This document shows positions 6,756 to 14,597 of a stretch of DNA of 28,649 nucleotides, one piece after another. Position numbers and translations under genes: made by a program. Each line of letters starts with the position of its first letter. The first letter of the stretch is position 1. Source of the stretch: a virus; the IMG/VR virus record IMGVR_UViG_3300032286_000096, positions 1 through 28,649 of that record. The stretch is one strand, 5' to 3'. Below the pieces are notes generated by a model. The model was not told where the DNA came from, ran no database searches, and saw only the letters and a program-made list of their open reading frames with translations.

Positions 6756-7451
6756 ATGGCAACTACAATATATAAAAGCAAAGTCGTGTATTTATTTAAT
6801 GGTACAGAATTAGAAATAATACCATTAAAAATAAAATATCTTCGTGAATTTATGATAACATTTGATAACATTAATAACACTAAAAATGATGATGAAGCAA
6901 TTGAGGTGTTAGTAGAGTGTGTCAGAATATGTATGAAACAATATTATCCTAAAATTGCGGGTACTGTTAAGGATGTTGAAGATAATATAGATATGCCAAC
7001 AATTTATGATATTTTAGATATTGCTGCTGGAATACGTATTAATAAAAAATCACAAGAGCCAGTAAAGGATCAAGCAATAGACAGCGGGAATACCTGGGAA
7101 AATCTTGATTTAGCCAAATTAGAATCTGAGGTATTTTTATTAGGTATATGGAAAGACTATCAAGAATTAGAAACTTCTTTGTCAATGCCAGAACTAATGG
7201 CAACCTTAGAGGTAAGTAGAGAATTAGATTATACAGAAAAGAAATTTTTGGCTGCAATTCAAGGTGTAAATTTAGACGGGGAAGCAAATAAAAATAAAGG
7301 TCAAAAAGAATGGGAAGACATGAAAGCCAGAGTATTTAGCAAAGGTAAGACAAATGATAGCAATGATGTACTAGCGTTGCAAGGTGTAAATGCACAGAAA
7401 GCAGGGTTTGGTATTGGAATGGGTTTGGATTACGAAGACCTAACAAAATAG
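6756..7451 (+). CDS. Tail assembly chaperone, long form (G-T-like)
   Basis: 231 residues. Residues 1-95 are a G-type chaperone domain, clearly paralogous to the next gene: shared 'PLKI..LR.FM', 'ECV.I.MKQY.P' and 'PT.Y.I...A.GI', about 36 identities over 95 aligned positions by eye. Residues ~115-231 are a second domain with 'EVFLLGIWKDYQELETSLSM' and a closing 'GFGIGMGLDYEDLTK', fitting the T part of G-T chaperones. Such proteins bind the tape measure and recruit tail tube subunits; they are absent from the finished tail. Usually the T part is reached by a -1 ribosomal frameshift. Here the G and T parts are one uninterrupted frame and no frameshift is needed. It is preceded by a weak, apparently leaderless promoter. 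Confidence 0.75.
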   Translation: MATTIYKSKVVYLFNGTELEIIPLKIKYLREFMITFDNINNTKNDDEAIEVLVECVRICMKQYYPKIAGTVKDVEDNIDMPTIYDILDIAAGIRINKKSQEPVKDQAIDSGNTWENLDLAKLESEVFLLGIWKDYQELETSLSMPELMATLEVSRELDYTEKKFLAAIQGVNLDGEANKNKGQKEWEDMKARVFSKGKTNDSNDVLALQGVNAQKAGFGIGMGLDYEDLTK

Positions 7452-7459
7452 TTTCCTTA

Positions 7460-7468
7460 TGCTATAAT
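7460..7468 (+). promoter_or_regulatory. Extended -10 promoter for short tail chaperone
   Basis: TGCTATAAT matches TG-N-TATAAT in the 41-base gap between the two chaperone genes. The expected start is near 7475. A strong ribosome site, TAGGAGGAAA (7481-7490), precedes ATG 7493. No -35 is clear. The tape measure gene downstream has no promoter of its own that I can see and is probably read from here. Confidence 0.65.
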
Positions 7469-7492
7469 TGACATAACCTATAGGAGGAAATA

Positions 7493-7822
7493 ATGGCAAC
7501 AACTACGCATGAGGAAAATACTCTTACGTTAATTGATGGCACAAAAGTTACAGTACGTCCTCTAAAAATCTCTCTACTTCGTCCATTTATGAAGAAGTTT
7601 GAGGGTGTGGGAGCGGTGGCGGAAGATAATGGAAAATCTATGGACATTCTTATGGAATGTGTACAGATTGCAATGAAACAATACAAGCCAGAACTCTCTG
7701 AAGACGTAAATAAACTAGAGGAGATCGTTGATCTTCCAACTGTTTACAAGATCGTAGAAGCAGCATCAGGTATTAAACTTGCTGAAGTTTCAGACGTTCT
7801 TGGCGTAACTATGGCTGAATAA
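7493..7822 (+). CDS. Tail assembly chaperone, short form (G-like)
   Basis: 109 residues, essentially only the G domain of the preceding gene: MATT start, 'RPLKISLLRPFM', 'ILMECVQIAMKQYKPEL' and 'VDLPTVYKIVEAASGIKL', ending about 12 residues after the shared part. It lacks the T domain. No slippery heptamer is apparent near its end, and the tape measure gene starts 22 bases after its stop. It probably supplies the abundant short chaperone that coats the tape measure, while the upstream gene supplies the rarer long form. Strong promoter, strong Shine-Dalgarno and GC-richer codons (CGT, AAG, ATC) suggest higher expression than the long form. Family is clear; the division of labour is inference. 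Confidence 0.75.
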   Translation: MATTTHEENTLTLIDGTKVTVRPLKISLLRPFMKKFEGVGAVAEDNGKSMDILMECVQIAMKQYKPELSEDVNKLEEIVDLPTVYKIVEAASGIKLAEVSDVLGVTMAE

Positions 7823-7844
7823 TTTAAAAGAGGTGTGAAACTAA

Positions 7845-10800
7845 ATGGCTGATGTTAATGCTAATATTGACATTAATATTGATTCGTCTAATGCATTAGC
7901 ACAGTTAAAGGCATTACAACGTCAGATATCACAGTTTCACACCTCTATTTCTAAATCAAGCGAGGCTGCAGCACTTGCACAAAGAGATTTACAAAAAAAT
8001 CTTTTAAATAGCATAAATTCTATCGGCGCATTTAGTGCTGAAATGCGTACAGTTAAAACATCTGCAGAATCTTTTACTGACTCGTTAGAAAAAAATAAGT
8101 TTTCAATGCGTGAGTACTTCCGCTATGCGGGAGCATCTACAAAGACATTTGGTAAGTTATTTAAATCTGAGTTTGACACAGTTGGCAAGGTAGCAGAAGA
8201 ACGTGTAAAAAGACTACAGACTCAATATATTAAGATGGGCCGTGATACTAACGGTGCAATGAGAGCAATTGCTGTTATGCCAACACAATTGAACATGGAA
8301 GACTATACAACCAAAGTTCAATTAGCAGCACAGAAACAAGCATTATTTAATCAATTAATGAAACAGGGTTCTACTAATCTTCTAAATTTTGGTAAGAATA
8401 CTCAATGGGCAGGTCGTCAGTTAATGGTTGGTTTTACACTTCCATTAATGGCTGTAGGAACTGCAGCAACCAAAACATTTATGGAAATGGAAGCACAGGC
8501 TTTAAAATTTAAAAAGGTTTATGGAGATTTATTTACACCACAAGAAGAAACTCAACAAGCATTAGATAACATAACAGAGTTAGGCAAACAATTTACAAAA
8601 TATGGTGTAGCAGTATCTACTACTGTTGGTTTGGCTGCAGAGGCTGCAGCAGCAGGTTTTTCTGGTCTTGATTTACAAAGACAAACAACAGAAGCAACAC
8701 GCCTATCTATTCTTGGTCAAATTGATAGTCAGCAAGCACTTGAAACAACTATTTCTTTACAAAATGCTTTTGGAATGTCTTCTGAAAAACTTGCAGATTC
8801 TATTAACTTTTTAAACGCAGTAGAAAACCAAACAGTTGTATCACTTGATGATATCACTATTGCAATTCCAAAAGTTGCTCCAGTTATTCAACAACTAGGC
8901 GGAGATGTAAAAGATTTAACATTCTTTATGGCAGCAATGAAGGAAGGTGGAATTAATGCATCAGAAGGTGCTAACGCACTTAAGTCTGGTTTAGCAGCGT
9001 TAATTAATCCAACTAAAAAAGCAAGCGATATGCTTGCTGGTTTTGGAATTAATGCAAATGAGATTGTAACAAAAAATAAAGGAAATCTTAAAGCAACAGT
9101 AGTAGAATTTGCAACAGCACTTAACCAACTAGATCCACTTAATAGAGCAAGAGCAATTGAACAAATGTTTGGTAAATTCCAATTTGCTCGTTTATCAACA
9201 TTATTTGCTAACGTTGCAAAAGATGGAAATCAGGCTGCTCGTGTTCTTGCTTTAGCAAATTCATCAGTAGAAGAACTTTCTGCATTATCAGAGCAAGAAT
9301 TAGGAATGACTGCAGACTCTGCAATGAATAAATTTAAGAAAACTGTTGAAGATTTAAAGGTTGCACTTATTCCAGTTGGTCAAGCATTTTTAGAGGCAGT
9401 TACTCCAATAATTGATTTTGTTGGAAATATACTTGAAAAATTTGATAATCTTTCTAATGGAACTAAAAAACTGATTACACTATTAACTGTTGGTATTGGT
9501 GCTGTTGGACCAGTTCTTCTGATGACTTTTGGTTTATTTGCTAACGGTATTGCAAATATTATTAAATTATTCTTAACACTCCGTGGAGGATATCAAAGAC
9601 TAACTGGACAAACACAAATACTTGGTGAACAAACCCAATACATGACAAGTGAACAGATTGATGCAGCATCAGCAGCACATTCTCTTAATCAAACACATGC
9701 AAATTTAACACAAACATTTAATGCTGAAGCAACTGCAATCAATAAACTTATAGCAGCATATACTTCTGCAGCAGGTGCAGCAAGAAACTTTGCAATAAAT
9801 AATCCTGGAATGATGCTACCAGGAAGAGGTGCAAGAAAACTAGCAAGTGGTATTGTTTCTGTTCCTGGACCAAAAGGAGCAGGAGATGTAGTTCCAGCAA
9901 TGTTATCTCCAGGAGAAGCAGTTATTCCAACAGAAATGGCAAAGAAGTATGCTCCATTAATTCAGGGAATGATTGCAGATAAAATTCCTGGATATAAAAA
10001 GGGTAATCTTGGAGAAACAGTAGGAACAGTTCTTGGTGGAAGTTTTATGCAAAGAAGATTTTCTCCTATTGCAATGATGGCTCCAGGAAATACTGCTAGT
10101 GGTTTTGGTATGGATCCAGAATGGCTACAACTTAATGAAACAGCAAAAGCATCTTTTGCATCTGCATTAAAAACTGCAGCAATGGCAGAGGCTGGAATAA
10201 GACAGACATCAGATAATTATAATAAATTTTGGGTAGGACTAAACCCAGTATTAGATGGAATATTTGATATTTTTAAGAGTGGTATTAGTGATGAAGTAAC
10301 TAGCGTAGCACAACTTGGTGAACAACAATATCCAAAAATTGTACAACATATTCAAAGTTTAGAACAAAGTTCACAAATTAGTGCAGATCAAGCAGAACAA
10401 TTATCTGTAGCATTAAGAAAACTTGTTTCTCCATTATTAAGTGATAAAACACAAACAGATATAAAAAGAATTGAGTTAGCATTAAATGAATCAGGACAAA
10501 CAGTTGTTAAAAGAGCATCGTATGAAAGATTTGGCGATTCATTAAAAGAACAAACAGTAAAGAATTTTCCAAGAGAACTTGCACAAAGAAATTTACCAGT
10601 TCCAGGAAACATGCAAGATTATACTTTTGCTCATATTCCACAAGCAAGTGCTACGCCAACATATATTGATCCATTTTTAAGAAAAAAGGCTGGTGCTGGA
10701 AATGCTGCCGAACAAAAAGTTTTAGCAGAACTTAAAAAAGGTGCTTCATTTAAAGAAGGGCAAGTAGTTGCAAATGCTGCTATTCAAGGTGCAAAAGAAG

Positions 10801-13800
10801 GTGCAGCATCAGCATCTCCTTCGAAAAAAACAATTCCAATAGGACAAGATATTGCTCGTGGTTTAGAAGTTGGAATGGCAAGTAGACAAGGTGATGTGGC
10901 AAAAGCAGGAACTACTTTGGCTAACGCTGCAGTTGGTGGAGTCAGAAATGTTCCATTTAGAGCACCAGGTCAGCCAGGATCTATAGCATCTAGTTCTCCA
11001 GCAGCAGTTAATTTAGCAGAAATAACAGAAAAGGCAAGGCGGAATAGAGACCAAATTCTTGCAAACAGACAAGCAAAACGCATAGAAGTAATGAATGCAA
11101 GAATGAATAACTTGAATAAAGCCTTCATGTCTGGAACGTTTGCACTATCTGCCCTCTCTGGTGTAGCATCAATGGCTGGCGGAAATTTAGGAAAATTCTC
11201 TGAAATATTGTTTCAAATAAGTGGACCATTGTTTGCACTATCATCTATAATTCAACTCCTTACTGGTCAAAAAATAATAGCACTCCTTTCAGCATTAGGA
11301 GCACTTAAATTAGGAGTTATTGCTGTTGGCATTACTGCTTTAGGTGTTGGACTTAAACTAACAAATGATGCAAAAAAACGAGAATTAGAATATATCAATG
11401 GTCTATCAAATGCAATGAAAACTACTACGAAACAAGTAAAAACATTAGGAGATTTTTTTGGTGTTGTTCCAACAAAACTTCCATTTGAAGGAAAAAATAG
11501 GGAAATTGTAGGAAAAACAGTAAGGTCTCAAAGAGATGCCTTAAGAGCAGATGAATCATTCCAAGAACAATTTGCACCTACCATCAAAACATTGTCTAAA
11601 GCAACAGCACAAGAAGCAGAACTAGCATTTACCTCTTTAGCACTTAATCTTAAAGCACAAGGTTTTGCAACTGAACAAGTTCAAACAATTATTGATGCCC
11701 TTCGTGAAGAAGCAGGAAAAACTGATGTAAAAATAGATGTAAAATCATTAAATTTTTCTGAAGAAGCAATTAAAAAATTACAAAGTCAAATTGCAGCAAT
11801 TCTTGTAAATTTTGATAAAAACTTTAAAGTTGAGCCAACTGGACTTGAAAAGTTTTTAAAGGGACTCTGGGGTAGTTTAATGGGAGATGCTCCAGAAGTT
11901 GTAACAATGACAAATGAAACTAAAAAATCTCTTTCTGAATTGAGTACTTTTATATCAGAAACTGCAAAATCTTCTGCTGGAATGTTTAAACTTGGTCTTA
12001 TTGATGGAGACCAATTCGAAGCAAGTTTAACTGGAATATTGAGTACACTTAATGGACTAGATGAAGCAGCAAGAAGAGTTGCATTAATAGATATATTTAA
12101 ACAACTTGGTATTAATGCAGGACCGTTTTTAAAAAATCTTCAATCAGCAAAACAAGAAATGATGCTTATTGCTCTTTTAAGTTCTGGAGTTCTTTCTAAA
12201 GACAGTCCTACTATAAAGGCATTGTCTTCAACAGATCCAAAAGCAAGAGCCAGAGCAATAAATAGATTAACCCAAGAATATATAGGTCTTTTTGGAGCAG
12301 TAGCCAAAGTAAATGAAGAGGATGCAAAATTAAATGGCGAGGGCAATGATGGACAAGCAAAAGGAGAATTAAAAGGACTAGCAGCAAAAATTCAAGCACT
12401 TAAAGATCAAACAGAAGCATTTACACTTTTGATAAGCAAGCAAGTTGATTATAAAACTGCATTAGAGTTAACCAATGATTCTGAAATTGTAGCAGAAATT
12501 CTTGCAAATAAAAATCTTAAAACAACAAAACAAAGAACGGATGCACTTAAAAAATATCTTGCGTTAGTTGAAGAATTTAAAGTACAAAGTAAAATAAATG
12601 AAGAAACTGTTGCTGATCCACGAGATGTAGGAATTGCACGTTTAGAAAACTTACAAAAATTTATAGCCCTTAATGAAAAACTTATTGATTTACGTGCTGC
12701 AACTAAAATTAAAGAATTTAATGATGAAATAGAAAAACAAGAAGGACTTTTAGAAAAAGTAAATGACCAAATTCAAACAATTACACAAAATCAAATTGAG
12801 CCAATACAAAAGGTAATTGACGCAAATAATTACGTCCTTGAACAAATAGCATTACAAGAAGATGCAATTAATGAAAAATATAATAAGCAAATAGAAGCAC
12901 TTGACACAATTGAAAAAGCCAATCAAAATATTGCAAACATTCAAAAACAAAGAATGTCAATTGCTGATGCCCTTACTCGTGGAGACATATCTGCTGCTGC
13001 ACAGGCTGTACAAGAAGCAAGAACACAAAATGCACAATCTGTTTTAACTAACCAAAGAGATATTTTAACTAGTGCTCGTGATGAAAATATTAAAAAACTT
13101 GGTAGAATTGAAATTGAAAAAAGAAATAAAGTGCTTCAATTAGAAATAGCAACAATTGAAAAACAAAAATTGTTAACTCTCCAAGAACAAAAAAATGAAA
13201 TTGAAGATAGTATTGATGCAACTAATCGTAAACTTAAAGCGCTAAACACTACAGTTGAAAAAGAAAAAGAATCTGCAATTTATGCTGGTAAAACTAAATT
13301 AGAGATTGATACAGCAAAGACACTTCTTGAGTTAAGTAAAGGTCCGTTAGATGCTTATGCTGCAAAACTTGCAGGTTCTGCTACAAATGCTACAAACTTG
13401 GCAAATGAACTTGAAAGAGCACTTAAGGCTATGCTTGCTATGCAAAATCAACCAGTAGCGTCTGCTCCATCAATTACAAATCCTGTTAAATATGATGAAA
13501 TTCAAAGCAGGCTAACTGCACAAAATATTGCAATGGGAATTGAACCAGGAGCAGCAGCAGGACTAGCAGGAATGTCTTCAAGACTACAGGCTCAAGCAGA
13601 TGCTTATTTTAGGGCTAATCCACAACTAGATCCATTAACAGGAAAATTAAAAATGGCAATGGGTGGTATGGTTCCAAAATATTTTGTTTCAGGTGGATAT
13701 TCAAGGGGTACCGACACAATTCCAGCAATGCTAACACCTGGAGAGTTTGTGGTTAAAAGAAATGCTGTTGATTCATTTGGAGTAAATAATCTTAATAAAA

Positions 13801-13955
13801 TAAATGATGGCTCATACAGTGGATCTTCAGTGTATAATTATAACTTAAATCTAAATGTTAAATCTGAATCTAATGCAGATGATATTGCAAGAACAGTTAT
13901 GACACAGATTAAAAGAATTGATAATCAAAGAATTAGAACTCAGAGAGGATTATAA
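7845..13955 (+). CDS. Tape measure protein
   Basis: 2036 residues, the largest gene here, placed directly after the chaperones. It sets tail length and is ejected ahead of the DNA. Residues ~200-530 match the TP901-type tape measure core, with Ala-rich helices such as 'TTVGLAAEAAAAGFSGLDLQ' and 'MAAMKEGGINASEGANALKS'. Two long hydrophobic parts lie at about 543-580 and 1098-1180, possible membrane-insertion segments. An 'SPSK...GQDIARGLEVGM' motif near 990 is common in tape measures. The 'VPAMLSPGEAVIP' motif near 680-695 returns as 'IPAMLTPGEFVV' near 1960. Residues ~1600-1800 are a charged coiled coil. At about 0.15 nm per residue, the tail would be roughly 300 nm. No peptidase or lysozyme motif was recognised. 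GTG-GAA... upstream 'AGAGGTGTGAAA' (7830-7841) is the ribosome site. Its stop overlaps the next ATG. Confidence 0.92.
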   Translation: MADVNANIDINIDSSNALAQLKALQRQISQFHTSISKSSEAAALAQRDLQKNLLNSINSIGAFSAEMRTVKTSAESFTDSLEKNKFSMREYFRYAGASTKTFGKLFKSEFDTVGKVAEERVKRLQTQYIKMGRDTNGAMRAIAVMPTQLNMEDYTTKVQLAAQKQALFNQLMKQGSTNLLNFGKNTQWAGRQLMVGFTLPLMAVGTAATKTFMEMEAQALKFKKVYGDLFTPQEETQQALDNITELGKQFTKYGVAVSTTVGLAAEAAAAGFSGLDLQRQTTEATRLSILGQIDSQQALETTISLQNAFGMSSEKLADSINFLNAVENQTVVSLDDITIAIPKVAPVIQQLGGDVKDLTFFMAAMKEGGINASEGANALKSGLAALINPTKKASDMLAGFGINANEIVTKNKGNLKATVVEFATALNQLDPLNRARAIEQMFGKFQFARLSTLFANVAKDGNQAARVLALANSSVEELSALSEQELGMTADSAMNKFKKTVEDLKVALIPVGQAFLEAVTPIIDFVGNILEKFDNLSNGTKKLITLLTVGIGAVGPVLLMTFGLFANGIANIIKLFLTLRGGYQRLTGQTQILGEQTQYMTSEQIDAASAAHSLNQTHANLTQTFNAEATAINKLIAAYTSAAGAARNFAINNPGMMLPGRGARKLASGIVSVPGPKGAGDVVPAMLSPGEAVIPTEMAKKYAPLIQGMIADKIPGYKKGNLGETVGTVLGGSFMQRRFSPIAMMAPGNTASGFGMDPEWLQLNETAKASFASALKTAAMAEAGIRQTSDNYNKFWVGLNPVLDGIFDIFKSGISDEVTSVAQLGEQQYPKIVQHIQSLEQSSQISADQAEQLSVALRKLVSPLLSDKTQTDIKRIELALNESGQTVVKRASYERFGDSLKEQTVKNFPRELAQRNLPVPGNMQDYTFAHIPQASATPTYIDPFLRKKAGAGNAAEQKVLAELKKGASFKEGQVVANAAIQGAKEGAASASPSKKTIPIGQDIARGLEVGMASRQGDVAKAGTTLANAAVGGVRNVPFRAPGQPGSIASSSPAAVNLAEITEKARRNRDQILANRQAKRIEVMNARMNNLNKAFMSGTFALSALSGVASMAGGNLGKFSEILFQISGPLFALSSIIQLLTGQKIIALLSALGALKLGVIAVGITALGVGLKLTNDAKKRELEYINGLSNAMKTTTKQVKTLGDFFGVVPTKLPFEGKNREIVGKTVRSQRDALRADESFQEQFAPTIKTLSKATAQEAELAFTSLALNLKAQGFATEQVQTIIDALREEAGKTDVKIDVKSLNFSEEAIKKLQSQIAAILVNFDKNFKVEPTGLEKFLKGLWGSLMGDAPEVVTMTNETKKSLSELSTFISETAKSSAGMFKLGLIDGDQFEASLTGILSTLNGLDEAARRVALIDIFKQLGINAGPFLKNLQSAKQEMMLIALLSSGVLSKDSPTIKALSSTDPKARARAINRLTQEYIGLFGAVAKVNEEDAKLNGEGNDGQAKGELKGLAAKIQALKDQTEAFTLLISKQVDYKTALELTNDSEIVAEILANKNLKTTKQRTDALKKYLALVEEFKVQSKINEETVADPRDVGIARLENLQKFIALNEKLIDLRAATKIKEFNDEIEKQEGLLEKVNDQIQTITQNQIEPIQKVIDANNYVLEQIALQEDAINEKYNKQIEALDTIEKANQNIANIQKQRMSIADALTRGDISAAAQAVQEARTQNAQSVLTNQRDILTSARDENIKKLGRIEIEKRNKVLQLEIATIEKQKLLTLQEQKNEIEDSIDATNRKLKALNTTVEKEKESAIYAGKTKLEIDTAKTLLELSKGPLDAYAAKLAGSATNATNLANELERALKAMLAMQNQPVASAPSITNPVKYDEIQSRLTAQNIAMGIEPGAAAGLAGMSSRLQAQADAYFRANPQLDPLTGKLKMAMGGMVPKYFVSGGYSRGTDTIPAMLTPGEFVVKRNAVDSFGVNNLNKINDGSYSGSSVYNYNLNLNVKSESNADDIARTVMTQIKRIDNQRIRTQRGL

Positions 13956-14596
13956 TGGCATCTCCAATATATTTTTTAGGCAGAAAAAGATATCAAAGAA
14001 TGCCAGGAATTATTTGGTCAGAAAATCCTGGAGTAAATATTAATGGTGTTCAGGTACCTTCTGGAGAAGAAATAGGTGCAGATTCAAGCCTTACCAATGG
14101 TGGAATAAATAAATTTTTAATTTTATCAGATCATAATAGAAATGAAATATCTTTTAATAATGAAAGAATTGAAAAACGTGAAAGAACAATTAACGGCAGA
14201 ATGAGATCATATCATATTGCAGATAAGTTATCAATAACAGTTTCTTGGAACAATCTTCCATCTAGAGCATATGATGAATTAGCAAATTTTTCATCTAATG
14301 GCGTTTCACCAAATAAAAATACTAAGTATGAATATACTGCAGATGGTGGTGCAGGCGGTGTAGAGATATTAGATTGGTATGAAAATCATCAAGGACCATT
14401 TTGGATGTTTCTGTCATATGATAAATATAAAAATTTTAAAGTAAATGGAGAAGTTGTTAATGAATCTTTTCAATACCTTCCTATATATAATCAAGTTATA
14501 CAAGTATATTTTTCTAATTTTAATTATAGCGTTGTTAAACGTGGTGGAGCAAATCATGATCTTTGGAATATTTCAGTAACTCTGGAAGAGGTCTAA
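13955..14596 (+). CDS. Putative distal tail / minor tail protein
   Basis: 213 residues, directly after the tape measure, where distal tail (Dit-like) or minor tail proteins sit. The sequence is beta-rich, with 'DKLSITVSWNNLPSRAYDEL' in the middle and 'YSVVKRGGANHDLWNISVTL' at the end. The C-terminal 'W-x-x-S-V-T-L-E-E-V' strand is typical of proteins forming the ring that joins the tail tube to the tip. Trp-rich segments 'EILDWYENHQGPFWMFLSYD' suggest a packed beta core. No enzyme motif is seen. It starts on the tape measure stop (TAATG). The exact assignment (Dit or other minor tail protein) is not proven. Confidence 0.5.
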   Translation: MASPIYFLGRKRYQRMPGIIWSENPGVNINGVQVPSGEEIGADSSLTNGGINKFLILSDHNRNEISFNNERIEKRERTINGRMRSYHIADKLSITVSWNNLPSRAYDELANFSSNGVSPNKNTKYEYTADGGAGGVEILDWYENHQGPFWMFLSYDKYKNFKVNGEVVNESFQYLPIYNQVIQVYFSNFNYSVVKRGGANHDLWNISVTLEEV

Positions 14597-14597
14597 G

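Noticed and set aside
6577-6813. Open frame of 78 codons spanning the end of the major tail gene and the terminator
   Set aside because: It runs through a strong terminator hairpin and a promoter, has no ribosome site and overlaps two better-supported genes.
7780-7845. Possible programmed -1 frameshift at the end of the short tail chaperone
   Set aside because: No slippery heptamer was seen before the stop, and the T-like domain is already encoded in frame in the upstream paralogue.
13945-13957. TATAAT sequence at the tape measure/minor tail junction (and a similar one near 4240)
   Set aside because: Both arise from the stop/start overlap context 'ATTATAATGG', lack the TG element and have the ATG directly in the hexamer.
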